Numbered from the stretch's first letter, positions 46,157-55,995 are shown. The stretch is 64,000 nt of DNA from Paraburkholderia aromaticivorans (GCF_012689525.1 NZ_CP051515.1:434001-498000); one strand, 5' to 3'. Notes: generated by a model not told the origin, from the sequence alone. Numbers and translations: made by a program.

Positions 46157-47668
46157 ATGATCCCGCTCATTTCCGTCAAACGGCTCAGCAAGCGCTTTCC
46201 TGGCGTGAGGGCACTTCACGAAGTCCAATTCGAACTCATGGCGGGCGAGGTCCACGCGCTAATGGGCGAGAACGGCGCGGGCAAGTCGACGCTGATGAAA
46301 ATCCTCGCCGGCGTGTACACACGGGATACCGGCGAAATTCTCTATGACGGCCAGCCGGTCGATTTCCAAAGCCCGCGCGAGGCGCAGGCCGTGGGCGTCG
46401 GCATCATTCATCAGGAGCTCCAGCTGATGAACCATCTGACCGTTGCGCAGAACATGTTCATCGGCCGCGAGCCGCGTGGACGCCTCGGCCTGTTCCTCGA
46501 CGAAGACAAGCTCAACGCGCAAGCGCACGACATTCTCGCCCGCATGCACGTGACTCTCGATCCGCGCGCGGTGGTCAGCTCGCTCACTGTCGCGAGGCAG
46601 CAGATGGTCGAGATCGCCAAGGCTTTGTCGTTCGATTCGCGCGTGCTGATCATGGACGAACCGACCTCGGCGCTCAACGACGCCGAAATCGCCGAGCTGT
46701 TCCGCATCATCCGCGAGTTGAAGAGCCGGGGCGTGGGAATCATCTATATCTCGCACAAGATGGACGAGCTGAAGCAGATTGCCGACCGTGTCACCGTATT
46801 GCGCGACGGGGAATATGTGGCCACGGTCGCGGCGAAAGACACTACCGTGCAAGCGATCATCGGCATGATGGTCGGGCGAACCTTGACCGACGCCGCGCCT
46901 TCCCAGCACATTGCCAACCAGGGCGAGGTCGCACTCGAAGTCACCAATCTGAATGCCGGCCCGCTGGTTAGAGACGTAAGTTTCGCGCTGCGCAAGGGCG
47001 AGATACTGGGCTTTGCGGGCTTGATGGGCGCCGGTCGCACCGAAGTCGCGCGCGCGGTGTTCGGCGCCGATCCGATCGAATCGGGCGAGATCGTCGTGAA
47101 AGGCGTGAAAGCGACGATCAGGAATCCGAGCGATGCAGTGGCGCGCGGGATCGGCTATCTCTCGGAAGACCGCAAGCGTTTCGGTCTCGCGACCGGCATG
47201 AGCGTCGAATCGAACATCGTGATGTCCAACTTGCGCAAATTCCTGTCGCTGAACTTCTTCCTGCGCCGCACGCAGATACGGCGGACCGCCGCGCATTTCA
47301 TCAATCTGCTCGCCATTCGCACGCCTTCCGCGACGCAGGAGGTACGGCTGCTGTCGGGCGGCAATCAGCAGAAGATCGTCATTGCGAAATGGCTCGAGCG
47401 CGACTGCGACGTGCTCTTCTTCGACGAGCCGACGCGCGGCATCGACGTCGGCGCCAAAAGCGAAATCTACAAGCTGCTGCGCTCGCTCGCGGAGCAGGGC
47501 AAGGCAATCGTAATGATCTCGTCGGAACTGCCGGAAATCCTGCGCATGAGCGACCGCATCGTCGTGATGTGCGAGGGCCGCATTACTGGCGAACTTCCGG
47601 CGGCGGGTGCGACCCAGGAGCGCATCATGCAACTGGCGACGCAGCGCGAACCCTTAAACGCGGCGTGA
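46157..47668 (+). CDS. Sugar ABC importer ATPase (probable L-fucose)
   Basis: A 503 aa tandem-NBD ATPase of the CUT2 class. NBD1: Walker [13 protein letters not shown], signature [15 protein letters not shown], Walker [16 protein letters not shown]2: degenerate Walker [10 protein letters not shown], signature [15 protein letters not shown], Walker [13 protein letters not shown]. The ribosome-binding site is weak. It is the first gene of an importer, followed by permease, binding protein and L-fuconate dehydratase. That context, not the ATPase sequence, suggests L-fucose. Confidence 0.92.
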   Translation: MIPLISVKRLSKRFPGVRALHEVQFELMAGEVHALMGENGAGKSTLMKILAGVYTRDTGEILYDGQPVDFQSPREAQAVGVGIIHQELQLMNHLTVAQNMFIGREPRGRLGLFLDEDKLNAQAHDILARMHVTLDPRAVVSSLTVARQQMVEIAKALSFDSRVLIMDEPTSALNDAEIAELFRIIRELKSRGVGIIYISHKMDELKQIADRVTVLRDGEYVATVAAKDTTVQAIIGMMVGRTLTDAAPSQHIANQGEVALEVTNLNAGPLVRDVSFALRKGEILGFAGLMGAGRTEVARAVFGADPIESGEIVVKGVKATIRNPSDAVARGIGYLSEDRKRFGLATGMSVESNIVMSNLRKFLSLNFFLRRTQIRRTAAHFINLLAIRTPSATQEVRLLSGGNQQKIVIAKWLERDCDVLFFDEPTRGIDVGAKSEIYKLLRSLAEQGKAIVMISSELPEILRMSDRIVVMCEGRITGELPAAGATQERIMQLATQREPLNAA

Positions 47669-47685
47669 GCCTCAAGAGGTCTTTC

Positions 47686-48711
47686 ATGACATTGCCATCG
47701 GATGCATCGGCGCTGGGTAGTAAAAAGACATTTTCGGGCCTGAGAGCCCGCGTCTTTACGCCGACCGCTTTGCAAAAGCTGCTCGCCTTCGGGAGCCTGA
47801 TTCTGCTGCTGGTGTTTTTCAGCTTCGCGTCTCCCGCGTTCATGCAGATGGACAACATGCTCGGGATTCTGCAGGCGACGGCGGTCAACGGCGTGCTGGC
47901 GATCGCCTGCACGTTCGTCATCATTACCGGCGGCATCGATCTGTCGGTCGGCACGTTGATGACCTTCACGGCGGTCATTTGCGGCGTGTTTCTGACCTAC
48001 TGGCATTTGCCGATGTGGACCGGCGTCCTTGCCGCGATTGGCACGGGCGCGATCTGTGGGACCGTTTCGGGAACGCTGACGGCGAAAATGAAAATACCGC
48101 CGTTCATCGCCACGCTGGGCATGATGATGCTGCTGAAAGGGTTGTCGCTGGTTGTCTCGGCCGACAAGCCGATCTATTTCACCGACACCGAAAACTTCTA
48201 CATGATCTCGCAGGATTCGTTGATCGGTGACCTGTTGCCGAGCCTGCCTGTGCCGAACGCGGTCCTGATTCTGTTTTTCCTGGCGGTGGTGAGTTCGATC
48301 ACGCTCAATCGCACGGCGCTCGGCCGCTATACCTTTGCGCTCGGCAGCAATGAAGAAGCAGTGCGCCTGTCCGGCGTGAATGTCGATCGGTGGAAGATCG
48401 CCGTTTACGGCCTGAGCGGAGCGATTTGCGGCGTCGCCGGTCTGCTCATCGCCTCGCGTTTGAATTCGGCGCAGCCGGCGCTAGGCCAAGGTTACGAGCT
48501 CGAAGCGATCGCGGCCGTGGTGATCGGCGGGACTTCGCTCAGCGGCGGCGCGGGCACGATTCTCGGCACGATCATCGGTGCGTTCATCATGAGCGTGCTG
48601 ACCAACGGTCTGCGCATTATGTCCGTCGCGCAGGAATGGCAGATCGTGGTGACCGGTCTCATCATCATTCTCGCGGTCTATGGCGATATTTTGCGGCGCA
48701 AGAAAAGCTGA
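47686..48711 (+). CDS. Sugar ABC importer permease (probable L-fucose)
   Basis: A 341 aa CUT2 permease with about nine to ten helices. Family features: CTFVIITGGIDLSVGTLM, then TFALGSNEEAVRLSGV and EAIAAVVIGGTSLSGG. ATG 47686 follows AGAGGT at a suitable distance; an in-frame GTG overlapping the end of the ATPase gene is less likely. It forms the membrane channel for the ATPase at 46157 and the binding protein at 48797. Confidence 0.92.
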   Translation: MTLPSDASALGSKKTFSGLRARVFTPTALQKLLAFGSLILLLVFFSFASPAFMQMDNMLGILQATAVNGVLAIACTFVIITGGIDLSVGTLMTFTAVICGVFLTYWHLPMWTGVLAAIGTGAICGTVSGTLTAKMKIPPFIATLGMMMLLKGLSLVVSADKPIYFTDTENFYMISQDSLIGDLLPSLPVPNAVLILFFLAVVSSITLNRTALGRYTFALGSNEEAVRLSGVNVDRWKIAVYGLSGAICGVAGLLIASRLNSAQPALGQGYELEAIAAVVIGGTSLSGGAGTILGTIIGAFIMSVLTNGLRIMSVAQEWQIVVTGLIIILAVYGDILRRKKS

Positions 48712-48796
48712 CGCGACGCGGGACAGGATAAGGAATGGAGCGCCATAAGCTCCCCAACGGCTGAAGTTGATAGCCCATCTTAGGAGGAGAAACACC

Positions 48797-49738
48797 ATGT
48801 TGAAAAGAAAACTAATCGGTGTCGTGGTCGGCGTTGGCGCTCTCATTGGCGGGACGAGCGTGACCTACGCGCAGGACACCTACATCCCGCTCATCTCAAA
48901 GGGTTTCCAGCATCAGTTCTGGCAGGCCGTCAAATCCGGCGCCGAACAATCGGCCAAGGAGCACAACGTCAGGATCACCTTCGAAGGTCCGGAAACCGAG
49001 GCCATGGTCGACAAACAGATCGACATGCTTTCGGCCGCGCTCGCCAAGAAACCGCAAGCGCTCGGCATCGCCGCGCTCGATAGCAAGGCGGCCATTCCGC
49101 TATTGAAGCGCGCGCAGGCTTCCAAGATTCCCGTGATTGCTTTCGACTCCGGCGTGGACAGCGATATTCCATTGACGACGTGTGCAACGGATAACATTGC
49201 CGCGGCCGCCCTCGCTGCCGACAAGATGGCCGAGGCGGTCGGCAATGCCGGCGAAGTCGGCGTGATCGTGCACGACCAGACGAGCCGCACCGGCATCGAT
49301 CGCCGCGACGGCTTCCTCAATGAAATGAAAGCGAAGCACCCGAACATCAAGATCGTCTCGGTCCAGTATGGCGGCGGCGACCATTTGAAGTCGGCGGAAA
49401 TCGCCAAGACGATGATTCAGGCCAACCCCAATCTGAAGGGCATTTTCGGAGCGAATGAAGGCTCGGCGGAAGGCGCCGCGATCGGCGTCAAGGAATCGGG
49501 CAAGAAGCTGGTTCTGATCGGCTACGACTCGGGCAAGGAACAGAAGGACGACATCAATTCTGGCTTGATGGCCGGCGCGATTACGCAGAACCCGGTCGGC
49601 ATCGGCAAGTGCGTGGTCGACTCCGCGGTGAAGGCGCTGAAGGGCGAGAAGCTGCCCAAGAAAGTCGACACGGGCTTCTACTGGTACGACAAGACGAATA
49701 TTACCGATCCGAAGATCGCAGCCGTGCTCTACGATTGA
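48797..49738 (+). CDS. Periplasmic sugar-binding protein (probable L-fucose)
   Basis: A 313 aa type-I binding protein. The signal peptide ends SVTYAQD (near residue 26). Mature features YIPLISKGFQHQFWQAVKSG, then VIAFDSGVDSD, DQTSRTGIDRRDGF and GANEGSAEGAAIG are typical of the RbsB-like class. ATG 48797 has AGGAGGAG upstream, the strongest site in this operon, fitting high expression of a receptor. A terminator follows. Confidence 0.9.
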   Translation: MLKRKLIGVVVGVGALIGGTSVTYAQDTYIPLISKGFQHQFWQAVKSGAEQSAKEHNVRITFEGPETEAMVDKQIDMLSAALAKKPQALGIAALDSKAAIPLLKRAQASKIPVIAFDSGVDSDIPLTTCATDNIAAAALAADKMAEAVGNAGEVGVIVHDQTSRTGIDRRDGFLNEMKAKHPNIKIVSVQYGGGDHLKSAEIAKTMIQANPNLKGIFGANEGSAEGAAIGVKESGKKLVLIGYDSGKEQKDDINSGLMAGAITQNPVGIGKCVVDSAVKALKGEKLPKKVDTGFYWYDKTNITDPKIAAVLYD

Positions 49739-49760
49739 GCGTCGCTGTTTGAATGCGGCG

Positions 49761-49810
49761 AGAGGGAAGGGTCGCGGCGTCTTTCGATGCCACGGCCCTC
49801 TTTGCTTTTT
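49761..49810 (+). terminator. Rho-independent terminator after the sugar-binding protein
   Basis: AGAGGG (49761-49766) pairs with CCCTCT (49796-49801), with an inner GGC/GCC pairing, and a T-rich tract follows (49801-49810, TTTGCTTTTT). It separates the importer transcript from the fuconate dehydratase gene, which may be read through or use its own promoter. Confidence 0.7.
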
Positions 49811-49848
49811 GACCGAAGTCGATGGCTGTCGCAGAGGAGTGTGTTCAG

Positions 49849-51147
49849 ATGCCCACGATCACCAAGCTGTCCGTCCGTGACATTCGGTTTCCCACCTCGC
49901 GTTCGCTGGACGGCTCCGATGCGATGAACGCCGCGCCGGATTATTCCGCCGCCTACGTGACGCTCGAAACCGATTCGCCCGACGCGCTCACCGGCCACGG
50001 CCTCACCTTCACGATCGGACGCGGCAACGAGATCTGCGTGACTGCGGTACAGGCGCTGGCTCCGCTGATCGTCGGTAAAAGGCTTGAGGATATTGCCGCG
50101 AACATGGGCGCTTTCTGGCGCGCACTGACGTCGGACAGCCAGTTGCGCTGGATCGGCCCGGACAAGGGCGCGATCCATCTGGCGACGGCGGCTGTCGTCA
50201 ATGCGGCCTGGGATCTGTGGGCCAAAGCGGAAGGTAAGCCCGTGTGGAGGTTGCTCGTCGACATGAGCCCCGAAGAACTCGTGCGTTGCCTCGATTTCCG
50301 CTACGTGACCGACGCGATCACGCCGCAGGAAGCCATCGCGATGTTGCATCGTCATGCGAAGACGCGGGGCGAGCGCGAAAAGGAAATGCTCGCGCAGGGC
50401 TATCCCGCCTATACGACATCGGCGGGTTGGCTCGGCTATGACGACGACAAGATCCGCCGGCTCGCGCGTGAAGGCGTCGCGCAGGGCTGGACGCACTTCA
50501 AGCAGAAGGTGGGCGGCAATCTCGACGAGGATATGCGCCGCGCTCGCATCCTGCGCGAAGAAATTGGCGCGGACCGGAAGCTGATGATGGACGCGAACCA
50601 GGTGTGGGATGTCGACGAAGCCGTCGCGAACATGCGGCGCCTCGCGGAATTCGATCCGTGGTGGATCGAGGAGCCCACGAGTCCCGACGACATTCTCGGG
50701 CATGCGGCGATCCGTCAGCGGCTTCGGCCCATCGGCGTCGCGACGGGCGAGCACTGTCATAACCGAGTGATGTTCAAGCAGTTGCTCCAGGCGCAGGCCA
50801 TCGACTTCTGTCAGGTCGATAGCTGCCGGCTGGGTGGCTTGAACGAGGTCATCGTCGTTCTGCTGATGGCGGCGAAATTCGGCGTGCCGGTGTGCCCACA
50901 TGCGGGTGGTGTCGGATTGTGCGAGTACGTCCAGCATATTTCGCTGTTCGACTATATCTGCGTGTCGGCGTCGCTGGAAAACCGGGTGCTCGAATACGTG
51001 GATCATCTGCATGAGCATTTCGTCGATCCGGTTGTGATCCGCAATGGCCGTTATATGCCGCCGCAGCGTCCGGGTTACAGCATCGAGATGCATGCGGCGT
51101 CGCTCGATGAATATGACTTTCCTGAGGGAGCGGCGTGGAAGGGATAA
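49849..51147 (+). CDS. L-fuconate dehydratase
   Basis: A 432 aa enolase-superfamily enzyme that dehydrates L-fuconate to 2-keto-3-deoxy-L-fuconate. The catalytic Lys pair is in THFKQKVGG. Metal ligands are the Asp in MMDANQVWD, the Glu in WWIEEPTSPDD and the Glu in VATGEHCHN. The Asp-His dyad lies in CQVDSCRLGG and VCPHAGGVGL. The N-terminal capping domain has SLDGSDAMNAAPDYSAAYV, typical of FucD. GAGGAG precedes the ATG at 49849. Other enzymes of the pathway (dehydrogenase, lactonase, later steps) are not in this window. Confidence 0.92.
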   Translation: MPTITKLSVRDIRFPTSRSLDGSDAMNAAPDYSAAYVTLETDSPDALTGHGLTFTIGRGNEICVTAVQALAPLIVGKRLEDIAANMGAFWRALTSDSQLRWIGPDKGAIHLATAAVVNAAWDLWAKAEGKPVWRLLVDMSPEELVRCLDFRYVTDAITPQEAIAMLHRHAKTRGEREKEMLAQGYPAYTTSAGWLGYDDDKIRRLAREGVAQGWTHFKQKVGGNLDEDMRRARILREEIGADRKLMMDANQVWDVDEAVANMRRLAEFDPWWIEEPTSPDDILGHAAIRQRLRPIGVATGEHCHNRVMFKQLLQAQAIDFCQVDSCRLGGLNEVIVVLLMAAKFGVPVCPHAGGVGLCEYVQHISLFDYICVSASLENRVLEYVDHLHEHFVDPVVIRNGRYMPPQRPGYSIEMHAASLDEYDFPEGAAWKG

Positions 51148-51566
51148 GGCGGCGCTCGCTCCCCTGGTTCGATCACTTAACGTAACCCAGGCGCGAGCTC
51201 CGCAAACTGCATGGCTCGCGCGTACGCATCGCCATAACGGTGCGCGATGTACAGCGTGGTCGTGGTGTCGGTTTCATCGAGCGCAGCGCCTGTGTTTGCA
51301 AACGGCGAGTATGTGAGTACCGGGCAATCGTCGACGGCGGTGCGCGTGGGCCTTCGCACGTTGTTTTAGGGTTCTGTTTTGATACGTCGGTCTGGTTGAT
51401 AGCGCATTCCACGATCGGGAGTCCGCGCGGCCGGTCGCATGGCCGCGGTATTTCGCGCTCTATCAAAGCTTACCGACCGTAGCGTCGATGGCGTGACGCG
51501 CGCCGCCCGTGACGAAAGAGAACATCGACCCGGTGAAGCCGGCTTTCTAGCAGTAGCGAAGACCGC
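51148..51566. other. Intergenic region with a possible gene remnant
   Basis: About 420 bases. The minus-strand frame 51177-51359 encodes TYSPFANTGAALDETD followed by TTTTLYIAHRYGDAYARAMQ, which has protein-like composition. It is closed upstream by a stop, has no ribosome-binding site, and may be the 3' remnant of a lost gene. Its family was not recognised. The rest shows nothing clear. Confidence 0.45.
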
Positions 51567-52640
51567 CTACACACTGCCGTTTTCAACGACGCGGCCTTCC
51601 GCACGCCAGCGCAGCATGCCGCCGGGAAGGTTGGCAACCTGCTCGAATCCGGCCTGGCGCAGCATGACCGTGGCTTGTGCCGAGCGTCCACCGGCCCGGC
51701 AGACCGTCACGATCGGGCGGTCCTTCGTGAGTTCAGCGGTCCGCCCCGCCAACTCGCCCAATGAAATGAGCCTGGCTGCGGGGATGCGCCCCAACGGTCC
51801 GTTGAACTCGTCAGGTTCCCGCACATCGACGAGTTCGACCGCGCGCAGATTTTCCTCCAGCCACTGGGCATTGATTTCCCAGATGCCCGCAAAGCTGCAG
51901 GTCAGCGGCGCCCAATCGGGCTCGGTCATCTGCGTAGGGACGCTCGCCGCCAGGCCGCATTTCAGATTCGCGGGCACCGCTACATCGATCTGCTTCGGAT
52001 GCGGCAGGTGCAGGTTCGTCATGTATCCGGTGAAATCGTCTTCACACAGTTCACCGCCAAGGCGTGGATTGAAGCGCCGCTCCTCGCCCACGCTCGTGAC
52101 CGTCAAACCGCGATAGTCGTGAGCCGGGTAGAGCAGGCACGCGGTGGGCAGCGTGAAAATCTGGCCATGCACCGCGCGAAACATGGTGTGCGCGTCGCCG
52201 CGCTGGAAATCCGTGCGGCCCGTGCCTCTGATCAACAGGCAATCGCCGGTCAACGCCATGGTCTCGTTGTCGAGTACGAGCGTGATGCATCCATCGGTAT
52301 GTCCCGGTGTCGCGCGTATCGTCAGGTATCTCGCGCCGAACTCGACTTTGTCGCCGTGGCTCAGATAGCGGTCCGCGCCTTCGGCGCCGCTCGCAGCCGA
52401 AATCGCAATCCTGCTACCTATGCGGCGATTCAACATCCATGCGCCGGTCACGTGATCGGCGTGCACGTGGGTATCGATCGTATAAAGCAGATGCAAGCCG
52501 AGTTCTTCGATCAGGGCGGCATCCCGGCGCACCTGTTCGAATACCGGATCGACCAGCACCGCCTCTCGCGTCGTGCTATCGGCAAGAAGATAGGTGTAGG
52601 TCGACGATTGCTGATCGAATAGCTGCCGGAAGATCAACAC
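51567..52640 (-). CDS. Persulfide dioxygenase-rhodanese fusion protein
   Basis: A 357 aa bifunctional enzyme of sulfide/glutathione persulfide metabolism. Residues 1-230 are an ETHE1-type metallo-beta-lactamase domain with the motif THVHADHVTG and further His/Asp ligands (TPGHTDG, ALTGDCLL, YPAHDY). Residues about 255-357 form a rhodanese domain with active-site loop CRAGGRS. The first domain oxidises persulfide to sulfite; rhodanese converts sulfite and persulfide to thiosulfate or the reverse. The GTG at 52640 has GGAGCGAAATC upstream; a TTG at 52703 is an unlikely start. The architecture matches characterised Burkholderia persulfide dioxygenase fusions. Confidence 0.9.
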   Translation of the reverse strand: MLIFRQLFDQQSSTYTYLLADSTTREAVLVDPVFEQVRRDAALIEELGLHLLYTIDTHVHADHVTGAWMLNRRIGSRIAISAASGAEGADRYLSHGDKVEFGARYLTIRATPGHTDGCITLVLDNETMALTGDCLLIRGTGRTDFQRGDAHTMFRAVHGQIFTLPTACLLYPAHDYRGLTVTSVGEERRFNPRLGGELCEDDFTGYMTNLHLPHPKQIDVAVPANLKCGLAASVPTQMTEPDWAPLTCSFAGIWEINAQWLEENLRAVELVDVREPDEFNGPLGRIPAARLISLGELAGRTAELTKDRPIVTVCRAGGRSAQATVMLRQAGFEQVANLPGGMLRWRAEGRVVENGSV

Positions 52641-52830
52641 GATTTCGCTCCGCGGCCCGCTCCTGCGAGCGCTTGAAGATGGCGGCCCGCCCGGCGTCGC
52701 CAACTGCCTCGCAGGCAGTCGAATTGGGCGCTGCCCCGTTCAGAGGGCCGGGCGCACGAATGTACCCGGACTCACTTCACGCGCCGGACTTCGCACTGTC
52801 CGGCGCGCGCCGCTCCAATCAATGCGCGCT

Positions 52831-53487
52831 TTACTTCGGTTGCGCAACGTACCGCAGATAAGGCTTCACGGTTTTGAAACCCTGCGGATATTTTTGCATC
52901 GCGGCATCGTTGGAAACGGACGTTGGAATGATGACGTCTTCACCCGGTTTCCAGTTCACCGGTGTCGCCACCGCGTGTTTCGCGTTGAGTTGCAGCGCAT
53001 CGAGCAGCCGCACCACTTCGTCGAAATTGCGGCCGGCGCTCATCGGATAGACGAGCATGGCTTTGACCTTCTTGTCCGGCCCGATGAGAAACACCGAGCG
53101 CACGGTCGCGTTGTCGACCGCGGTGCGCGGGCCGCCGCCGCTCGCCTCGGGATGGATCATGTCGTAGAGCTTCGCGACCTTCAGGTCGGAGTCGCCGATC
53201 AACGGATAGCTGACTGCGTGGCCCTGCGTCTCCGCGATATCCTTGACCCACTCCGTGTGGTCGCTGACGGGATCAACGCTGAGCCCGATAATTTTTGTGT
53301 TGCGCTTATCGAATTCTGGCTTGAGGGCCGCCAGGTATCCGAGTTCCGTGGTGCAAACGGGGGTGAAATCCTTCGGATGCGAAAACAGGATTGCCCAATG
53401 GTCGCCAATCCATTCGTGAAAACGGATCGTCCCTTCGGTGGTTTCCGCGGTGAAATCGGGAGCGTCTTCTCCTAGTCGAATCGACAT
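52831..53487 (-). CDS. 1-Cys peroxiredoxin (Prx6 family)
   Basis: A 218 aa peroxiredoxin that reduces hydroperoxides. The only cysteine is the peroxidatic Cys45 in HPKDFTPVCTTELGYL, so it is of the 1-Cys type and needs an external thiol. The Prx6 C-terminal extension with VNWKPGEDVIIPTSVSNDAA is complete. ATG 53487 (MSIRLGEDAPDF) follows GGAGACTG; a second ATG directly before it at 53490 is possible. It lies upstream of the persulfide dioxygenase fusion on the same strand, a pairing that fits sulfur and oxidative stress. Confidence 0.92.
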   Translation of the reverse strand: MSIRLGEDAPDFTAETTEGTIRFHEWIGDHWAILFSHPKDFTPVCTTELGYLAALKPEFDKRNTKIIGLSVDPVSDHTEWVKDIAETQGHAVSYPLIGDSDLKVAKLYDMIHPEASGGGPRTAVDNATVRSVFLIGPDKKVKAMLVYPMSAGRNFDEVVRLLDALQLNAKHAVATPVNWKPGEDVIIPTSVSNDAAMQKYPQGFKTVKPYLRYVAQPK

Positions 53488-53856
53488 CATCAGTCTCCAT
53501 AGGTCGGGTGCACCAGGGTTCGAGTGCCGCGGTCGGAGCGACGTCCGCCGGGCTTCCTGGGTGTTGAGTGGCGATGGGTCTGGCACGAGATCACCTCCGG
53601 CCGGTTACACCGTACCGTGCTGGAGGAACATCTGCGGGGTGCAGCAGAGTCAGAGGCTTTCCCAGATAGCCGTGATGCGGGACAGACATCGGGACGCGCT
53701 GCGGGCCGCACCTATAGCGTAGAACAAAAAAGACTTTCGTAGTTGGCAGACTGTAGGGCGAATCCGCCGTCATGGCAGCGAAGTTGCTTGTACTCCGAAG
53801 AACGCTGAAGAAAGGTAACTCGCACTTCGATTCGGGCTGGTTGGGATCTTGTCTGG
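53488..53856. other. Intergenic region upstream of the peroxiredoxin
   Basis: About 370 bases between the peroxiredoxin start and the end of the EamA-family gene, both on the minus strand. It should hold the peroxiredoxin promoter. An AT-rich block around 53722-53745 could contain its -10 region. No gene or repeat was recognised. Confidence 0.4.
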
Positions 53857-54699
53857 TCAAAGCCCCAAACAAACCGCCCCGGCGGCGACGATCACGCACG
53901 CGAGCCAGCGCTTTCCGCTTACCGCTTCCCGCAAAATCACGCGCCCGATCAGCACCGCGAACACCACGCTGGTCTCTCGCAACGCCGATACCGCGCCCAT
54001 CGCGCCCGACTGCATTGCCCAGATCACGATGCCGTACGCCGCGATCGACACCAGGCCGCCCGCGAGCGACGCGCCGACGGCGATGGGCTCCGCTCGTACC
54101 GGTGTCCACAGCGCCACGAGCCCGCGCATCGCGACGAACAGCACCGGCATCAGCCAATAGAACAGGAACATCCACGCGGTGTAGGCGAGCGCCTCGCCGC
54201 CGGATAAACGCACGCCGATGCCGTCGATCACGGTATAGAGCGCGATCGACGCGCCGGTCGCCAACGCGGCCAGTGCACCCGCGCGCGACAAGCGCCCGCC
54301 TTGCAGCGCGAGCGCGATGATGCCGCCCGAGATCATCGCGATCCCGAGCGCGTGCAAGGGGCCGATTGCCTCATGCGCGAAGAGCGCCGCGCCGAGCGTG
54401 ACGAGCAGCGGCGACGAGCCGCGCGCGATCGGATAAGCCTGCGCCAGATCGCCGCGACGATAGGCCCGCACGAGGCTGACGTTGTAGACGATATGCACGA
54501 GCCCCGATGCGGCGATGTACGGCCAGGCCGCGTCGGCGGGCCGGGGCGTGAACAGGATCACGAGCGTGGCGACCGCCGCGATGGCGATGCTCATCCACGT
54601 CATGGACAGGAAGCGGTCGCGGTTGCCGTGCAGCATCGCGTTCCAGCTCGCGTGGAGCAGAGCGGCAAAGAGGACGAGACCGCCGGTATAACTGAGCAT
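53857..54699 (-). CDS. EamA/DMT-family transporter
   Basis: A 280 aa inner membrane protein with ten hydrophobic helices in two five-helix halves, as in the drug/metabolite transporter superfamily. ALLHASWNAMLHG at the N-terminus and YPIARGSSPLLVTLGA near the end of the first half are typical EamA elements; the second half contains SALRETSVVFAVLIG. Members export amino acids, cofactors or nucleotides; the substrate here is unknown. It is divergent from the LysR gene 221 bases away, its likely regulator. Confidence 0.9.
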   Translation of the reverse strand: MLSYTGGLVLFAALLHASWNAMLHGNRDRFLSMTWMSIAIAAVATLVILFTPRPADAAWPYIAASGLVHIVYNVSLVRAYRRGDLAQAYPIARGSSPLLVTLGAALFAHEAIGPLHALGIAMISGGIIALALQGGRLSRAGALAALATGASIALYTVIDGIGVRLSGGEALAYTAWMFLFYWLMPVLFVAMRGLVALWTPVRAEPIAVGASLAGGLVSIAAYGIVIWAMQSGAMGAVSALRETSVVFAVLIGRVILREAVSGKRWLACVIVAAGAVCLGL

Positions 54700-54920
54700 G
54701 CAGTTTCAAGGCCGGAAAGAGTGCGGGAGATGACGCCCACGCGTGCAAGCGCCATCTGTGAGCGCGAGGTGTCGGCGAACTCGAACATGCCTTTCCAGGT
54801 CCGCTCGCTGACTTGTGACCGCCTTAACCCAGATCAGCGGTGCAGTAAGAAGGATATCTATCTTGCAGCGGCCCTACAAACCAGATAAATTGAGGATTCG
54901 CGTTAGATAAACTCTTGCGA

Positions 54921-55829
54921 ATGAAACGGATACTGCCACCGCTCAATGCCTTGCGGGCCTTCGAGGCCGCAGGCCGTCTCGGCAGCTTCAAGGAAGCTGC
55001 CGCCGAACTACATGTGACTCACGGTGCGGTGAGCCAGCACGTGCGCGCGCTCGAAGAGTGGCTTGGCGCATCGTTGTTCGAACGGCACAACCGCCGCGTC
55101 GCGCTGACGCCGGCGGCGAAGGCTTATCTGGCGGAAATCGGTCCTTTGTTTGAGGAGCTCTCGCAGGCAACGGCCAGATACGGTTTCCCCGAAACGCTCT
55201 CCCGGACATTGTCCGTGAATGCGCCCGCGACCTTCACATTGCGCTGGCTGGTGCCGAGACTGGCGACATTCCGCGCCGCGCATCCCGACGTGGACGTGAA
55301 TGTGCAGACGTCGAACGAGTCGTTGGAGAGTCTGAAGGAGACCTACGACGTGATCGTCCGGGGCGGTCCGGACACCTTCTATGGCTACGCGATGCGGCCT
55401 TTCCTGTCCGAGGAGCGAATCCCGGTCTGTAGTCCGGCGCTCTTGCAGTGCCTGCCGCTTCAAACGCTGGACGATATGCGGCGGCATACGTTGCTGCATA
55501 CATCGAGTCTTCCGCGGGTTTGGCCGGACTGGCTGGCGAGCGCAAAGATTCCCGCACTCAGGCCGGCTGCCGCCCTGACTTTCGACCACTTCTATCTGAC
55601 GTTGCAGGCGGCCATCGACGGGATAGGCATTGCAATGGGACCGACCGCGCTGGTCGCCGACGATCTCGCGACCGGCCGGCTCGTCGCGCCGTTCGCCGGT
55701 CCTCGTCTGCCGTCGCGGAGCTATTGCACTTACGTTCCGGAGATGAAGTCGGCAGATGAGTTGGTCGTGCTGTTCCGCTCGTGGCTCGAGCGCGAAGGGA
55801 TGCGCTCACAAGCGGAGACGGCCCCTTAG
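54921..55829 (+). CDS. LysR-family regulator, GcvA-like
   Basis: A 302 aa regulator of the GcvA type, with RILPPLNALRAFEAAGRLGS, the HTH motif AAAELHVTHGAVSQHVRALE and LFERHNRRVALTPA. The effector domain contains DVIVRGGPDTFYGYAMRPF. The ATG at 54921 is preferred to a TTG two codons earlier. It is divergent from the EamA-type exporter and may control it. The kdp operon begins 166 bases downstream on the same strand. Confidence 0.9.
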   Translation: MKRILPPLNALRAFEAAGRLGSFKEAAAELHVTHGAVSQHVRALEEWLGASLFERHNRRVALTPAAKAYLAEIGPLFEELSQATARYGFPETLSRTLSVNAPATFTLRWLVPRLATFRAAHPDVDVNVQTSNESLESLKETYDVIVRGGPDTFYGYAMRPFLSEERIPVCSPALLQCLPLQTLDDMRRHTLLHTSSLPRVWPDWLASAKIPALRPAAALTFDHFYLTLQAAIDGIGIAMGPTALVADDLATGRLVAPFAGPRLPSRSYCTYVPEMKSADELVVLFRSWLEREGMRSQAETAP

Positions 55830-55995
55830 ACGCCGGCTCACCGCGCCCTCGCGATGTCCATTCTGGCCATCCACGCACAACCGTCTCTCACACCAGGTCC
55901 ACGTTTTTTACGAATCTCCGCGCTCTCTTAACAGTGCGTTTACGCGGAGTTTCCTAAATTCGTTGGTGCGGAAGTCCGATGTGGGAGGCCACGCC

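Noticed and set aside
46259..47632. Long minus-strand open frame of 457 codons
   Set aside because: It lies wholly opposite the sugar ABC ATPase gene. Its sequence is Arg/His/Asp-rich with no domain, as expected for an antisense frame in high-GC DNA.
49729..51093. Minus-strand open frame of 454 codons
   Set aside because: Shadow of the fuconate dehydratase gene; composition is unnatural and no motif is present.
55902..55960. KdpE-binding site upstream of kdp
   Set aside because: A T-rich stretch and a CTTAAC motif resemble a sequence at 62050-62075, but the match is short and no consensus can be defended without footprinting.
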